Assembly (NCBI GenBank): GCA_900759105.1
Contig: CAAETY010000145.1
Span: forward strand, 62,001 to 126,000
Length of the DNA: 64,000 nucleotides
Direction of reading: 5' to 3'
From: Peptococcaceae bacterium
GTDB taxonomy: Bacteria; Bacillota; Peptococcia; Peptococcales; Peptococcaceae
A program made the position numbers and the translations under genes. Below the pieces are notes generated by a model. That model did not search any database. It was given only the letters and a program-made list of their open reading frames with translations, and was not told where the DNA came from. Each line of letters opens with the position of its first letter. Within the stretch, counting starts at the first letter, position 1. Positions 51,853 through 62,950 of this stretch are shown here, in pieces.

Positions 51853-54684
51853 TTAGCTGCGCTTCAAAAGCGGCGCAAGAAAGCGCCCGGTGTGGGATTC
51901 GGCGCACTGAGCGACATCCTCCGGCGTACCGGTGCAAACCACACGACCGCCACCACTCCCACCTTCGGGACCAAGGTCAATGATATGGTCGGCACATTTA
52001 ATCACATCAAGATTGTGCTCGATGATGACCATGCTTTCCCCTTGGTCTACCAAGCGTCCCAACACCTCGAGCAGGCTGGCAATATCTGCGGTATGCAGCC
52101 CTGTGGTCGGTTCGTCCAAAATATAGAGTGTTTTGCCAGTTGGGCGCTTCGAAAGCTCGGTGGCAAGCTTAATGCGTTGCGCTTCCCCACCGGAGAGGGT
52201 GGTTGCCGGTTGACCCAGCTTGATATAGCCCAGTCCCACATCTTGAATGGTCTTGATTTTGTTGTAAACTGCAGGGATGTTTTCAAAAAATGTCACGGCT
52301 TCGTCCACCGTCATATCCAGCACCTCGGAAATATTTTTGCCACGATAGGTGACCTCCAAGGTTTCGCGGTTGTAGCGTTTACCCTTGCAGACCTCACAAG
52401 GGGCGTACACGTCCGGTAAAAAGTGCATTTCGATTTTGATAATCCCATCGCCCTTGCAGGCTTCGCAGCGTCCGCCCTTGACGTTAAAGGAGAAGCGTCC
52501 GGCTTTGTAGCCACGCAATTGCGCTTCCTTTGTTTTTGCAAAAAGGGCGCGAATTTGGTCAAAGGCGCCGGTATAGGTTGCCGGATTGGAGCGTGGGGTG
52601 CGGCCGATAGGGCTTTGGTCGATATTGATGATTTTGTCGATTTGTTCGGCACCTTCAATGGCACGATGCTTGCCCGGGATGCCTTTGTATTGACTATACA
52701 AGGCTTTTTCAAGACCCTTATAGAGGATTTCGTTAATAAGGGTACTTTTACCTGAGCCACTCACGCCGGTTACGCAGGTTAGCACGCCCAAGGGAATGGT
52801 CACGTTGATATTTTTGAGGTTGTTTTCACGGGCACCGATAATCTTCAGTACACGTTTTTTGTCAATGGCGCGACGTTCCGTTGGCACCGGAATTTGCTTG
52901 CGACCGGAAAGATACGCCCCGGTAATGGAATCCGGACTTGCCATCACCTCCGCCGGGGTACCGGCAGCCACCACCTCGCCCCCACCACTTCCGGCATGTG
53001 GGCCAATGTCTACAATAAAATCCGCTGCGCGCATGGTGTCCTCGTCATGTTCGACAACAATCACCGTATTGCCTAGGTCGCGCATATGCTTTAACGTGCC
53101 AATCAAGCGTTCATTGTCACGTTGATGAAGCCCAATAGAGGGCTCGTCCAAAATATAGAGCACGCCCACAAGCCCGCTCCCAATTTGGGTCGCCAAACGA
53201 ATACGCTGTGCTTCCCCACCGGAAAGTGTCCCGGCGGCACGGCTCAGGGTCAAATAGGTCAGCCCCACGTTGACAAGAAAACGCAGGCGTTCTTGAATTT
53301 CCTTCAAAATCAAACGCCCGATAAACAGCTGTCGCTCGCTCAGCGCAATGTGTTCAAAAAAGTCCAACGCTTCCACGATGGTCATATCGCAGACCTCCCA
53401 GATGGCCTTGCCGCCAACGGTTACCGCCAGCGCTTCCGGACGCAAACGGCGCCCCTTGCAGGCATTGCATCGGTCGGTACGCATAAAGCCCTCGAGCATT
53501 TCCATGCTTGATTCGCTGTGGGTTTCGGCGCGACGGCGTTCAAGGTTCGGTACAAGGCCCTCGTAGGCTTTGCGATATTCCTTTTCTTCGCCGAACATAT
53601 TAATGTAGGTAAATTTCACCACCGGATGATCCCCGCCGTAGAGGATGATGTCCTGTTGTTCCTTCGGCAGGTCTTTCCATGGGGTATCGCGGTCAATGCC
53701 CAACTTATCGGTCAAGCAAAACAAAAGGCGTTCATAGTAGTTGCTGATGGCCCCACGGCGCCATGGTGCCAAGGCGCCTTCGTTTAAGGTCTTATTGTGG
53801 TCGGGAATGATAAGGTCCAAATCAAACCGCATCACTTCGCCCAGCCCGCTGCACGATTCACAGGCGCCAAGTGGGTTGTTAAAGGAAAACAGCTGTGGCG
53901 ACAGCTCCGGCATGGAAATGCCGCAATCCAAGCACGCAAAATGCTCGCTAAAGCGCAATATTTCGCCGCCGGCGTCCACCCAAACCTGACCCTCTGCCAA
54001 ATCCAGTGCCGCTTGCATACTGCCGGCCAGACGGCTTTCAATGCCGGGCTTCATCTTAATACGGTCAACCACCACCTCAATGTAGTGCTTGTTGTTTTTC
54101 TTTAGAGCGATGTCCTCGCCCAAATCATACGTTTCACCGTCCACACGCACGCGTACATAACCGCTTTTGCGCAGCTGCTCAAAATACTGCTTAAATTCAC
54201 CCTTGCGGTTTTGCACCACCGGCGCCAAAATGTGCAGACGTGTGCCTTCTTCCAGCTGCATCACTTGGTCTACCATTTGGTCAATGCTTTGCTGATGAAT
54301 TTCCTTGCCGCATTTTGGGCAATGCGGCACCCCAATGCGCGCATAGAGCAAACGCAGGTAATCATAAATTTCCGTTACCGTCCCCACAGTGGAACGAGGG
54401 TTTCGTGCAGTGGTTTTTTGGTCAATAGAAATGGCCGGAGAAAGCCCACTGATTTCATCCACATCAGGCTTATCCATTTGCCCCAAAAATTGACGCGCAT
54501 AGGAGGAAAGGGATTCCACATAGCGGCGTTGACCTTCGGCATAAATTGTGTCAAAGGCCAGTGAGCTTTTCCCCGAACCGGAAAGCCCTGTCATGACAAC
54601 AAGCTTGTCGCGCGGAATGTCCAAGTCGATATTTTTTAGATTGTGCACCCGCGCACCACGAATTTTAATCATATTTTCTGCCAT
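51853..54684 (-). CDS. uvrA: Excinuclease ABC subunit UvrA
   Basis: The 943-aa DNA damage sensor has two ABC ATPase halves. Visible are Walker [39 protein letters not shown] near 31-70, first zinc-binding [24 protein letters not shown], a second Walker [19 protein letters not shown] near 640, the zinc finger [33 protein letters not shown], and [35 protein letters not shown]. It follows uvrB by 15 bp as an operon. Confidence 0.98.
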   Translation of the reverse strand: MAENMIKIRGARVHNLKNIDLDIPRDKLVVMTGLSGSGKSSLAFDTIYAEGQRRYVESLSSYARQFLGQMDKPDVDEISGLSPAISIDQKTTARNPRSTVGTVTEIYDYLRLLYARIGVPHCPKCGKEIHQQSIDQMVDQVMQLEEGTRLHILAPVVQNRKGEFKQYFEQLRKSGYVRVRVDGETYDLGEDIALKKNNKHYIEVVVDRIKMKPGIESRLAGSMQAALDLAEGQVWVDAGGEILRFSEHFACLDCGISMPELSPQLFSFNNPLGACESCSGLGEVMRFDLDLIIPDHNKTLNEGALAPWRRGAISNYYERLLFCLTDKLGIDRDTPWKDLPKEQQDIILYGGDHPVVKFTYINMFGEEKEYRKAYEGLVPNLERRRAETHSESSMEMLEGFMRTDRCNACKGRRLRPEALAVTVGGKAIWEVCDMTIVEALDFFEHIALSERQLFIGRLILKEIQERLRFLVNVGLTYLTLSRAAGTLSGGEAQRIRLATQIGSGLVGVLYILDEPSIGLHQRDNERLIGTLKHMRDLGNTVIVVEHDEDTMRAADFIVDIGPHAGSGGGEVVAAGTPAEVMASPDSITGAYLSGRKQIPVPTERRAIDKKRVLKIIGARENNLKNINVTIPLGVLTCVTGVSGSGKSTLINEILYKGLEKALYSQYKGIPGKHRAIEGAEQIDKIINIDQSPIGRTPRSNPATYTGAFDQIRALFAKTKEAQLRGYKAGRFSFNVKGGRCEACKGDGIIKIEMHFLPDVYAPCEVCKGKRYNRETLEVTYRGKNISEVLDMTVDEAVTFFENIPAVYNKIKTIQDVGLGYIKLGQPATTLSGGEAQRIKLATELSKRPTGKTLYILDEPTTGLHTADIASLLEVLGRLVDQGESMVIIEHNLDVIKCADHIIDLGPEGGSGGGRVVCTGTPEDVAQCAESHTGRFLAPLLKRS

Positions 54685-54699
54685 AATTGTCCTCTGTTT

Positions 54700-56673
54700 C
54701 TAGTCCATTGCTTCAATACGGCGAATTTCGTCACGCAGCTCCGCCGCAATTTCAAATTCAAGATTTTTAGCCGCCTCTTTCATGGCCTTTTCAAGCAATT
54801 GCAAATGCTGCTTGCGCCCCTTGGCATCGCTTGGCACTTCGCGTGTGAGATACTGTGGCGCTTCCTCCGCTGCACCCTTCAAGACAGCAATATCCGCACG
54901 CACATCCTTGCGCACCGTTTTCGGCACAATGCCATGGGCACGGTTGTAGGCCATCTGCAGCTCACGGCGGCGCTCGGTTTCGTCAATGGCACGCTGCATA
55001 CTGCCGGTCATGCGGTCTGCATACATCACAACCTCACCGCCGGCATTACGTGCCGCACGGCCGATGGTCTGAATCATCGAGCGCTCACTGCGGAGAAAGC
55101 CTTCCTTGTCGGCATCAATAATCGCTACCAGCGAAACCTCCGGCAAATCCAAGCCTTCGCGCAAAAGGTTAATCCCCACCAGCACGTCAAACTCACCCAA
55201 GCGCAAATCGCGAAGAATATCCATACGCTCCAAGGCCTTGATTTCCGAATGCAAATAGCGCGCCGCCACCCCGGCATTAACCAGATAATTGGTCAAATCC
55301 TCTGCCATACGCTTGGTAAGGGTGGTCACCAGCACACGCTCATCGCGTGCAATACGTTCGTGCACGCGGTCCAAGAGGTCGTCAATTTGCCCCTTAATCG
55401 GGCACACCTCAATCGGCGGATCCAAGAGCCCTGTTGGGCGAATGATTTGTTCCACCACCTGTGCGCTTTGCTCAAGCTCATAATCCCCCGGTGTCGCCGA
55501 CACATAAATGGTTTGGCGTACCTTTTCTTCAAATTCCTCAAAATGGAGGGGACGGTTATCCAAGGCGCTTGGCAAACGGAAGCCGTGCTCCACCAGATTT
55601 TCCTTGCGCGAACGGTCACCGGCAAACATCCCGCCAATCTGTGGCACTGCTACGTGACTTTCGTCAATGAAGGTAATGAAATCCTTTGGGAAAAAGTCCA
55701 ACAGTGTATCCGGTGTATCCCCCGGTTCACGCCCGGCAATAAAGCGTGAGTAATTTTCTACCCCGGAGCAATAGCCCACTTCACGCAGCATTTCAATATC
55801 GTAGCGCGTGCGCTGTTCCAAGCGCTGTGCTTCCAAAAGCTTGCCTTGCGCCTTGAGCTCTGCCAAACGTTCCTCCAGCTCTGCTTCAATGCCGCTCACA
55901 GCGGTTTCAAGATATTCCGGTGACGTGACATAGTGGGTATTTGGATAAATCGCCACATGGTCACGTTCGCCCAACACCTTGCCGGTAAGATGGTCAAACT
56001 CGCTAATACGATCAATCTCATCGCCAAAAAATTCTATGCGCAATCCATAATCACTGGTTGCCGCCGGAATCAATTCCACACAATCCCCACGCACGCGAAA
56101 GGTCCCACGCTTGAAATCAATATCATTGCGCTCGTATTGAATCTCAATCAATCGGCGCAATACATCATCACGTTCAATTTCTTGCCCCGGGCGAAGGTTC
56201 AGCACCTCGTTGCGGTAAAATTCCGGTGAACCCAAGCCGTAAATACAACTTACCGAAGCAATAATAATCACATCGCGGCGTTCCAAGAGTGATGCCGTCG
56301 TTGAGTGACGCAGCTTTTCGATGGTTTCATTAATCTGCGCATCCTTTTCAATGTAGGTATCCGTTTGCGCCACATAGGCTTCCGGCTGATAGTAATCATA
56401 GTAGCTGACAAAATATTCCACGGCGTTGTTTGGAAAAAACGCCTTAAATTCACTGTAAAGCTGTGCAGCAAGGGTCTTATTCGGTTCAAAAATCAGCGCC
56501 GGACGGTTGGCCTTGGCAATGATATTCGCCATGGTAAACGTCTTCCCGCTCCCGGTAACACCCAAAAGCGTTTGCTTATGATAGCCCAGATTCAACCCTT
56601 CCAACAGTGCTTCAATCGCCTCCGGCTGATCCCCGGTCGGCGCAAAGGGCGCTACCAATTCAAAATCAGGCAT
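54700..56673 (-). CDS. uvrB: Excinuclease ABC subunit UvrB
   Basis: The 657-aa DNA helicase-like protein has Walker [15 protein letters not shown] near 36-49, the beta-hairpin region [25 protein letters not shown], motif [13 protein letters not shown], the motif [11 protein letters not shown], and a C-terminal UVR domain ([29 protein letters not shown]) for UvrC binding. The start ATG 56673 has GGAG eight bases upstream; a GTG three codons before is closer. A -10-like TATACT lies about 120 bp upstream. No SOS box was recognised. Confidence 0.98.
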   Translation of the reverse strand: MPDFELVAPFAPTGDQPEAIEALLEGLNLGYHKQTLLGVTGSGKTFTMANIIAKANRPALIFEPNKTLAAQLYSEFKAFFPNNAVEYFVSYYDYYQPEAYVAQTDTYIEKDAQINETIEKLRHSTTASLLERRDVIIIASVSCIYGLGSPEFYRNEVLNLRPGQEIERDDVLRRLIEIQYERNDIDFKRGTFRVRGDCVELIPAATSDYGLRIEFFGDEIDRISEFDHLTGKVLGERDHVAIYPNTHYVTSPEYLETAVSGIEAELEERLAELKAQGKLLEAQRLEQRTRYDIEMLREVGYCSGVENYSRFIAGREPGDTPDTLLDFFPKDFITFIDESHVAVPQIGGMFAGDRSRKENLVEHGFRLPSALDNRPLHFEEFEEKVRQTIYVSATPGDYELEQSAQVVEQIIRPTGLLDPPIEVCPIKGQIDDLLDRVHERIARDERVLVTTLTKRMAEDLTNYLVNAGVAARYLHSEIKALERMDILRDLRLGEFDVLVGINLLREGLDLPEVSLVAIIDADKEGFLRSERSMIQTIGRAARNAGGEVVMYADRMTGSMQRAIDETERRRELQMAYNRAHGIVPKTVRKDVRADIAVLKGAAEEAPQYLTREVPSDAKGRKQHLQLLEKAMKEAAKNLEFEIAAELRDEIRRIEAMD

Positions 56674-56830
56674 GCTTTTCACTCCAATCTCACAATGCCA
56701 CGTTAATGATACGGTTCTTTATCATTGATTCCTTCTCAGGATTCGTTTTCATCACATCACAAGCACGGCAAAGCCGCTTGTTTCGTCCTCCTAGTATACC
56801 GCATTAAAAACAATACGCATAGTCACCATT

Positions 56831-56862
56831 AAAAAAGCGCTTGCCCTTTCGGACAAACGCTC
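56831..56862 (-). terminator. Terminator of the 4-helix membrane protein gene
   Basis: AGCGCTTGCCC and GGACAAACGCT arms with TTTTTT on the minus strand. Confidence 0.75.
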
Positions 56863-56866
56863 TCAA

Positions 56867-57361
56867 TTATAACACGTCTTGCGCGGCGCGACGAATATGA
56901 AAATAACAATACATCGCACTCAGCACATCAAAAATATAGCACATCTGCAAGCATGCATGCACCCTCAAAAATTGCCGATTAATCAGCCCTTCTTGCTTGG
57001 CCACCCACAGCCCACGCCAACCGTAGGAGGTCGTGGTCAAAATGAGAATCAAACCCACCGCAAAGGAAAACATGACAATAGACACCGATTGTGTAGCCAC
57101 ATCACTTTGTATCAACAAATACACGCTGATGCCGTATAGCGGCACCATGCATAGCTTGAGCACCATGCACCAAAACAGATACGTCAATGACCGCTCCTCA
57201 TGACATGGCGAGGTGAGGGCATTGACCATATTAAGCCCACACACAAGCGCAAAGACACAGAGCATGACAACAAACGAGAAATTATCTTCCTCGGCATTCA
57301 CACTGCTCCCCGCAAGCACATACGGTGCAATCAGCAACATATAAATAGCAAACCTCTTCAT
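56867..57361 (-). CDS. Hypothetical membrane protein, 164 aa
   Basis: Four or five hydrophobic segments are seen, including FAIYMLLIAPYVLAGSSV at the start, FSFVVMLCVFALVCGLNMVNAL, YLFWCMVLKLCMVPLYGISVYLL and VSIVMFSFAVGLILILTTTSYGW. No family motif is recognised. ATG 57361 is preceded by AGGGGGAAGG. It is a single gene with its own terminator and is divergent from the copper-amine-oxidase-like protein gene. Confidence 0.7.
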   Translation of the reverse strand: MKRFAIYMLLIAPYVLAGSSVNAEEDNFSFVVMLCVFALVCGLNMVNALTSPCHEERSLTYLFWCMVLKLCMVPLYGISVYLLIQSDVATQSVSIVMFSFAVGLILILTTTSYGWRGLWVAKQEGLINRQFLRVHACLQMCYIFDVLSAMYCYFHIRRAAQDVL

Positions 57362-57474
57362 TGTCCTTCCCCCTTTTTTCAGACAACGCCTCGGCACGTA
57401 CTCCCTTCACGCGCCGTTTAGTAGTTTGATTATAGCGTGTATAGACATTTAATGCCACCGCAACTTTTTGTAAA

Positions 57475-57500
57475 CCTGACAAAGAAGGCATTTTGTCAGG
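57475..57500. promoter_or_regulatory. Palindrome CCTGACAAA-N8-TTTGTCAGG
   Basis: A perfect nine-base inverted repeat lies between two divergent genes. A second A/T-arm repeat (AAAAAAT, five bases, ATTTTTT) follows near 57510-57528. It may be a shared operator; no -10 adjacency decides which gene it controls. Confidence 0.4.
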
Positions 57501-57627
57501 AAAATTATCGAAAAAATGCTCGATTTTTTTCCTTCTCGCTCGCAAACTGTTACCACTATGACCTTTAAGTCACGTTTTTTTTGCTATAAAATAAAATAAC
57601 ACGATAGAATATAAAGGAGATGTCCTC

Positions 57628-58137
57628 ATGTCACATCGCAATATGATTGCTAAATTCTTGCTTGCCTTCGTGCTCGCCTTTGCTGTAATTGTTCCTTTCC
57701 AACCACAGGAAGCCGAAGCCGCAGGCCCAATCTCAGTTTACGTTAACGGCCAGCGCCTTGCCAAAACCGGCGAAGCAGTGAACGGCTCCACCCTTGTGCC
57801 AATGCGTGCCATCTTTGAAGCCCTTGGCTCCACCGTTCAATATTACGGCCAAATCCGCGGGATTTCCGCTTATGATCCACAAACCAACAAGATTATGTCC
57901 TTAACCTTGGATGACAAGAATATGTTCTGCGCAGACAACAGCGAATTTTCCAAGTATGCGCAAAACCCAACCTCTCAAGCCACCATCAATTTCGTGCTTG
58001 AACATACCAGTGTCATCAGTGTCCCACCAACCGTTATCGGTGGCAGCACCATGGTGCCGGTGCGTGTAATCTCCGAAGCCTTGGGTTGTAAAGTCGATTG
58101 GAACGGCCAAACCCAAACGGTTAACATTACCCGCTAA
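57628..58137 (+). CDS. Secreted copper amine oxidase N-terminal domain protein
   Basis: A cleavable signal peptide (NMIAKFLLAFVLAFAVIVPFQPQEAEA) is followed by two copies of the copper amine oxidase-like N-terminal motif: STLVPMRAIFEALGSTVQY and STMVPVRVISEALGCKVDW, each ending in a short beta element. Such domains bind cell-surface or substrate partners and do not contain the catalytic part. The full length of 169 aa is typical of stand-alone secreted forms in Clostridia and Negativicutes. AAAGGAGAT lies upstream. A good terminator follows. Confidence 0.85.
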   Translation: MSHRNMIAKFLLAFVLAFAVIVPFQPQEAEAAGPISVYVNGQRLAKTGEAVNGSTLVPMRAIFEALGSTVQYYGQIRGISAYDPQTNKIMSLTLDDKNMFCADNSEFSKYAQNPTSQATINFVLEHTSVISVPPTVIGGSTMVPVRVISEALGCKVDWNGQTQTVNITR

Positions 58138-58151
58138 ACCCTTTACCAATC

Positions 58152-58182
58152 AGAGACAGGCGTGCATCCTGTCTCTTTTTTG
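58152..58182 (+). terminator. Terminator of copper-amine-oxidase-like gene
   Basis: AGAGACAGG and CCTGTCTCT arms, seven-base loop, six T. Confidence 0.92.
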
Positions 58183-58220
58183 TTACTTAAACGGGGCACG
58201 CGTTCCCCTCTAAAAAGCAA

Positions 58221-58255
58221 TAAAAAAACGACTTCGTTATGAAGTCGCTTTTTTA
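58221..58255 (-). terminator. Terminator of glyA-upp operon
   Basis: CGACTTC, GTTAT, GAAGTCG, flanked by A-run and T-run on both sides, so usable in both directions; it lies directly past upp. Confidence 0.85.
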
Positions 58256-58257
58256 TA

Positions 58258-58887
58258 TTAGTTGGTACCAAAGATGCGATCCCCGGCATCGCCCAGCCCC
58301 GGAACAATGTATGCCCGGTCGTTCAAAACCGGGTCACATTCCGCCGCGTAAATCGCCACGTCCGGATGCTCCCTGTGTAAACGCGCCAGTCCCTCGTTCG
58401 AAGCGATAAGACAAGCAAATTTAATGGTCTTGGCGCCGTTTTGCTTGAGGTGCGCAATGGCATCGCAAGCACTACCGCCGGTAGCGAGCATAGGGTCAAC
58501 CACAATAACAGTGGCAGCCTCCAAGCCCTGTGGCATCTTATAGTAATAGGCTTCCGGCTCATGCGTTTCTTCGTTGCGTGCCAAGCCGATATGGCCAATA
58601 CGTACGAATGGCAAGAGCTTTTGGAAACCGCTCACCATGCCCAATCCCGCGCGCAGGATTGGCACAATGATGATTTCATCTTCCTTCACGCGCTTGCAAT
58701 CGGCTACCGCCAATGGCGTTTCTACCGCCACGGTTTGCGTTGGCAAATCGCGCAACACTTCATAGGCCATGAGCAAGGAAAGTTCTTCTACAAGGTCGCG
58801 AAATTGCGCAGTACGAGTTTCCTTGTCGCGCAAATAGGAAATTTTGTGATGAATCAACGGATGATCATAAATATGTACGCCTTCCAT
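58258..58887 (-). CDS. upp: Uracil phosphoribosyltransferase
   Basis: The 209-aa enzyme makes UMP from uracil and PRPP. It begins VHIYDHPLIHHKISYLRDKETRTAQFRDLVEELSLLMAYE, and the PRPP-binding motif VDPMLATGGSACDAI and the C-terminal YIVPGLGDAGDRIFGT are conserved. It follows glyA by 38 bp on the same strand, consistent with one transcript. Confidence 0.97.
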   Translation of the reverse strand: MEGVHIYDHPLIHHKISYLRDKETRTAQFRDLVEELSLLMAYEVLRDLPTQTVAVETPLAVADCKRVKEDEIIIVPILRAGLGMVSGFQKLLPFVRIGHIGLARNEETHEPEAYYYKMPQGLEAATVIVVDPMLATGGSACDAIAHLKQNGAKTIKFACLIASNEGLARLHREHPDVAIYAAECDPVLNDRAYIVPGLGDAGDRIFGTN

Positions 58888-58925
58888 GACTAGTCCCCCT
58901 TAGTCAGTTGGTATTGCGATTGTGA

Positions 58926-60161
58926 TTATTCGTACAGTGGGTAACGGTCGGTGATTTCCTTCACCATTGCTTTACCCTTTTCGAGATCTCTATCGATAAG
59001 AACAATCTTCATAATCTTAGCGATGGTGCGGAAGTCATCTTCCTTAAGACCACGAGTGGTAGCAGCCGGAGTCCCAAGACGGAGACCGCTGGTAACGGTT
59101 GGTTTTTCTTTGTCGAATGGGATGCCGTTCTTATTGCAGGTAATGTTGCAATCATCGAGCAATGCTTCAGCTTCAGCGCCGGTCATGCCGATAGACTTCA
59201 CGTCAACCAAAAGAAGGTGGTTGTCGGTGCCACCGCTTACGAGACGGAAGCCTTCTTCATTCAATGCTTCTGCAAATGCTTGTGCATTCTTGAGCACTTG
59301 GTCAATGTAGTCCTTAAATTCCGGTTGAAGCGCTTCGCCGAAAGCAACAGCCTTTGCAGCGATAACGTGCATCAAAGGACCACCTTGGGTGCCTGGGAAT
59401 ACAGACTTGTCGATAGCCTTTGCCAATTCTTCACGGCAAAGAATTACGCCACCACGTGGCCCGCGAAGGGTTTTGTGGGTGGTGGAGGTTACGATGTCTG
59501 CATATTCAACCGGATTTGGATGACGGCCTGCGGCAACAATCCCTGCGATGTGTGCCATGTCAACCATCATCAAAGCGCCACACTTGTCGGCGATTTCGCG
59601 AATACGCTTGAAATCAATGATACGTGGGTATGCACTTGCACCGGCAACGATGAGCTTAGGTTGTACTTCAAGTGCAATTCTTTCGAATTCATCGTAATCG
59701 ATAACTTCGGTTTCAGGGCTAACACCGTATTCAGCGAAGTCATAGAGCTTACCGCTGAAGTTTACAGGGGACCCATGGGTCAAATGACCGCCGTGTGCCA
59801 AGTTCATGCCGAGAATCTTATCGCCTGGCTTTAATACTGCTTGATAAGCCGCATAGTTTGCTTGTGCACCGCTGTGTGGTTGAACGTTTGCGTGTTCTGC
59901 ACCAAAAAGTTCTTTCACGCGTTCGCGTGCAATATTTTCTACCACGTCAACGTGTTCACAGCCACCATAGTAACGACGACCAGGATAACCTTCTGCATAT
60001 TTGTTGGTCATCACGGACCCTTGTGCGGCCATAACAGCACGGCTGGTAAAGTTTTCGGATGCAATCAATTCGATTTTATCGCGTTGACGTTGCAATTCGT
60101 TTGCAATTGCTTCTGCAACTGCAGGGTCTTGTGGGGCTAAGAATTCGTTGATATCGCTCAT
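58926..60161 (-). CDS. glyA: Serine hydroxymethyltransferase
   Basis: The 411-aa PLP enzyme converts serine and tetrahydrofolate to glycine and methylene-THF. Conserved stretches are [71 protein letters not shown], and the PLP-lysine motif [16 protein letters not shown] start it at ATG 60161 because AGAAGG is about ten bases upstream and longer ORF forms would overlap the promoter at 60196-60223. Confidence 0.98.
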   Translation of the reverse strand: MSDINEFLAPQDPAVAEAIANELQRQRDKIELIASENFTSRAVMAAQGSVMTNKYAEGYPGRRYYGGCEHVDVVENIARERVKELFGAEHANVQPHSGAQANYAAYQAVLKPGDKILGMNLAHGGHLTHGSPVNFSGKLYDFAEYGVSPETEVIDYDEFERIALEVQPKLIVAGASAYPRIIDFKRIREIADKCGALMMVDMAHIAGIVAAGRHPNPVEYADIVTSTTHKTLRGPRGGVILCREELAKAIDKSVFPGTQGGPLMHVIAAKAVAFGEALQPEFKDYIDQVLKNAQAFAEALNEEGFRLVSGGTDNHLLLVDVKSIGMTGAEAEALLDDCNITCNKNGIPFDKEKPTVTSGLRLGTPAATTRGLKEDDFRTIAKIMKIVLIDRDLEKGKAMVKEITDRYPLYE

Positions 60162-60195
60162 AATATAATTACCTTCTTTCGTAAAGATTGATTTC

Positions 60196-60223
60196 ATTAT
60201 AGAGCATAAGTGACACTTGTTAA
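60196..60223 (-). promoter_or_regulatory. Promoter of glyA-upp
   Basis: On the minus strand TTAACA and perfect TATAAT are separated by 16 bp, 35 bp before the glyA start. Confidence 0.7.
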
Positions 60224-60320
60224 AGTCTTTTAACACCGCTCGCCCATCGGACTTCATGTCCATGCACGATAGTTTTTACCTATGACAACCAAAAATCCTT
60301 CTTGTGCTACCTATGGCAAC

Positions 60321-60352
60321 AAAAAAGACTCTTACAAAACGTAAGAGTCTTT
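60321..60352 (-). terminator. Terminator of the thioredoxin-like gene
   Basis: AAAGACTCTTAC and GTAAGAGTCTTT, five-base loop, T-run on the minus strand. Confidence 0.92.
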
Positions 60353-60356
60353 GAGA

Positions 60357-60740
60357 TTACTTCCCGCCAAAGAGAGATTTGAGCTTTGCACCAAAGCCTT
60401 TTTTCTTAATGCCCAAAAGCTTGTTGATTTCATCGCGGTAGATTTGTTCTGCCAAAGCACCTGGAAGCGCTTCTTGGAATTCACCATCGTTGATGATGCA
60501 GGTTTGTGGTACACCGGCAAGCTGCCAGCTCTTGAACAACGCACGGGCATCCGGATCGTGGATTTCCATGTTGTAGTAGTGCATTTCCGGATGATCCTTA
60601 TATTCATCGGAGATTTTTTCAAGAACAGGAATCAAACGACCGCACACAGAGCAATTTTCCTTGGTAAATACGAGGAAACATTTTTGCTTTTCTTCCACCG
60701 CTTTATTATATTCTTCTATAGAAATAGGTTTAATTTCCAT
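60357..60740 (-). CDS. Thioredoxin family protein
   Basis: The 127-aa protein has a thioredoxin fold with active site CSVCGR near residue 30 (CFLVFTKENCSVCGRLIPVLEKI) and the cis-Pro motif GVPQTCIINDG near 83. Compared with thioredoxin CGPC, the CSVC dipeptide is unusual. The basic C-terminus (KKKGFGAKLKSLFGGK) looks like an amphipathic tail. Start chosen for MEIKPISIEEY with GGGGGAGG ten bases upstream. No signal peptide, so probably cytoplasmic. Confidence 0.85.
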   Translation of the reverse strand: MEIKPISIEEYNKAVEEKQKCFLVFTKENCSVCGRLIPVLEKISDEYKDHPEMHYYNMEIHDPDARALFKSWQLAGVPQTCIINDGEFQEALPGALAEQIYRDEINKLLGIKKKGFGAKLKSLFGGK

Positions 60741-60945
60741 AAAACTTATGACCTCCCCCAAAAATTTTTTATATGTTTTATTTTAATCTTATCATACCAT
60801 CCTATTTTGGAATTGACAAGGAATGGCACGCCCAAAATGGACAATTCTTCCATGAAATTCCGTTATCGGGACAATGGAATTTTCATATAGGCACAGATAT
60901 GAATCCAACTTATAGCGGCTGCTGTTTTTCGCTTCAAGTCGGGTT

Positions 60946-61905
60946 TTACTCCGCTTCTAAATAGCCTTCGCGCGCCAACAAATGACGAAGGTCATCCAAG
61001 GTATTAAGTTGAGAAGCTTCTCGGCGCAAGGCTGCCGCATGCGCAAGGCCCTTCACATACCAACCGATTTGCTTGCGCATTTCCTGCATGGCAATGCGTT
61101 CACCCTTGTAGTGACAGGCCAAGGCTGCATGGTCCATCATCACCTGCGCACGTTCCGCCAAGGATGGTTCCTCCGGAACATCCTCGTCGCGATAATCCGC
61201 AAGCAGTGCCGCAAAAATCCACGGTTGCCCCAAGGCACCGCGTCCCACCATCACGCCTGCCGCACCGGTTTGCTCGCGAATAGCACGGGCAGACGCCACA
61301 TCCGTCACATCGCCGTTCGCAATCACAGGAATGTCCACCGCCGCCACAATCTCACGAATCACCGACCAATCCGCCTCGCCGCTGTAATATTGGCTGCGGG
61401 TGCGACCGTGTACGGCGATAAAATCGCAGCCCGCCGCCTCCAATCCCTTCGCAAAATCGCAAATTTTGGAATCGACCGTTTCAAAGCCAATGCGAATCTT
61501 TGCACTCAACGGCACACGCACAGCCTTGCGCATCGCACGAATAATTTCCCACGCTGTTTCCGGTGTGCGCAAAAGACCGGAGCCCTCGCCGTGATTCGCA
61601 ACCTTCGGCACCGGACAGCCCATGTTCACATCGATCATGGTGGCACCGTGCGCCACAGCAATTTCTGCCCCTTCTGCCATAATATCCGGCTCACTGCCAA
61701 AAAGCTGCACCGTTATCGGCTGCGCTTCGTCAACCAAATCCAAGAGCTCAAAGCTCTTTTTATTTTTATAATGCAAGGCCTTGGCACTGACCATTTCAGT
61801 GTATTCCAGCCCCACACCGTAGCGACGGCAAATAAGGCGCATGGCTTTATCTGTCACGCCTGCCATCGGAGCCAGGCTGAATGGATTTTCCTTAAAATCG
61901 AACAT
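60946..61905 (-). CDS. dusB: tRNA-dihydrouridine synthase
   Basis: The 319-aa FMN enzyme reduces uridines in tRNA D-loops. It starts with FSLAPMAGVTDKAMRLICRRYGV, has the catalytic Cys in VNMGCPVPKVANHGEGSGLL, and VHGRTRSQYYSGEADWSVI and NGDV, MVGRGALGQPWIFA. The length and motifs place it in the DusB group. AGGAGG precedes the start. It is 34 bp downstream of terC, and coaX-dusB proximity is common in Firmicutes. Confidence 0.96.
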   Translation of the reverse strand: MFDFKENPFSLAPMAGVTDKAMRLICRRYGVGLEYTEMVSAKALHYKNKKSFELLDLVDEAQPITVQLFGSEPDIMAEGAEIAVAHGATMIDVNMGCPVPKVANHGEGSGLLRTPETAWEIIRAMRKAVRVPLSAKIRIGFETVDSKICDFAKGLEAAGCDFIAVHGRTRSQYYSGEADWSVIREIVAAVDIPVIANGDVTDVASARAIREQTGAAGVMVGRGALGQPWIFAALLADYRDEDVPEEPSLAERAQVMMDHAALACHYKGERIAMQEMRKQIGWYVKGLAHAAALRREASQLNTLDDLRHLLAREGYLEAE

Positions 61906-61939
61906 TGACGCCTCCTGTCGCGCTTCTCAATCAATCAAA

Positions 61940-62758
61940 TTATGCAGCCGTATGGTTGGTTGGCTTGGAGGTGAACCAGCCCCAAAGCGCAATGGCAATC
62001 ATGGTGCCAAAGAAAACCACATGCCACAAGGTGCTTTCAGGGAAGGTTTCCGGCAATACGCCAATGTTTGGATGAGAAAGTGTTACCACAACAAGCTTAA
62101 TCCCCACCCATGTTACCAACATAAATGCTGCTTTTTCGAGCTTTGGACGTTCATCCAACAGCTTTACAAAAACGGTGGCTGCAAAACGCATCAAAATCAC
62201 GCCGCACATCCCACCGATAAATACCACAAGAAACTCACCGGCATCCATGCCACCGATGTGGCCCCATCCGGTTGGTTTCAAGGAAATCGCAATCGCTACC
62301 GCAGCAAGGATGGAGTCTACTGCAAAAGCGATATCGGAAAGCTCAACCTTGGCAACGGTTTTCCAGAAATCCTTCTTACTAACAAGATAGTTGCGCTCAT
62401 CATCTTCAGGCAAATCCGCAGTAGAAGAATGCTTGCCTTCCTTCATATTTTTATTGTATTCGCGCAAATTCTTCACGCCCATATAAATGAGATACGCTGC
62501 GCCCAACGCTTGCGCTTGCCATACGTTGGCAAGGAAGGAAATAAAGAACAAGGCGCCAAAGCGCAATACCACTGCCCCTATGAGGCCATAAAACAGCGCC
62601 TTTGGGCGAAGACTTGGTGCCAGAGGGCGAACCATAACCGCCATAACAAGGGCGTTGTCGGCAGACAAAATCCCTTCCATCGCAACCAACATAAGCAATA
62701 CAAATCCGTATTGAATCAGCAATCCGGCATCCACTGCACCTAACATAGACATTTCCAT
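61940..62758 (-). CDS. terC: TerC-family membrane protein (probable manganese exporter)
   Basis: The 272-aa protein has about seven membrane helices. The TerC core is VAMEGILSADNALVMAVMVRPL in the first part and VELSDIAFAVDSILAAVAIAISL in the second, each with the acidic metal-binding residues, plus GGMCGVILMRFAATVFVKLLDERP. TerC members export Mn2+ or support metalation of exported enzymes. It lies directly downstream of a yybP-ykoY Mn2+ riboswitch, which supports a manganese role. AAAGGAG is eight bases from ATG. Confidence 0.93.
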   Translation of the reverse strand: MEMSMLGAVDAGLLIQYGFVLLMLVAMEGILSADNALVMAVMVRPLAPSLRPKALFYGLIGAVVLRFGALFFISFLANVWQAQALGAAYLIYMGVKNLREYNKNMKEGKHSSTADLPEDDERNYLVSKKDFWKTVAKVELSDIAFAVDSILAAVAIAISLKPTGWGHIGGMDAGEFLVVFIGGMCGVILMRFAATVFVKLLDERPKLEKAAFMLVTWVGIKLVVVTLSHPNIGVLPETFPESTLWHVVFFGTMIAIALWGWFTSKPTNHTAA

Positions 62759-62792
62759 CAGTCATTCTCCTTTACAAACGGTTTTTTTGCAC

Positions 62793-62837
62793 AAAAAAGG
62801 CCTTTGCCTTTCTTGAGATCAAGGAAGGCAAAGGTCT
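62793..62837 (-). terminator. Intrinsic terminator of the Mn riboswitch (expression platform)
   Basis: On the minus strand ACCTTTGCCTTCCTT, a six-base loop, AAGAAAGGCAAAGGC then TTTTTT. Its 5' arm overlaps the ACCTTG...GCAAGACCTTTGC end of the aptamer, so ligand binding can prevent its formation. Confidence 0.85.
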
Positions 62838-62947
62838 TGCAATCAAGGTCATTATCCTTTTATGACAGAACCGGTGAGAAACTCACGCGTTGACGATTCT
62901 GCCCCTGGCCTTGGCCAGTGCTACTCCCCTTTGCTTTTGGGAACTGT
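62793..62947 (-). promoter_or_regulatory. yybP-ykoY manganese riboswitch upstream of terC
   Basis: Reading leftward, the leader contains the hallmarks of the yybP-ykoY aptamer: AAAGGGGAGTAGC, a paired CTGGCC/GGCCAG arm, GGCAGAATCGTCAACGCG, CCGGTTCTGTCAT, and the 3' closing segment ACCTTGATTGCAAGACCTTTGC. It is followed by the terminator hairpin and then terC. Known members bind Mn2+ and turn expression on. Confidence 0.9.
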
Positions 62948-62950
62948 TAA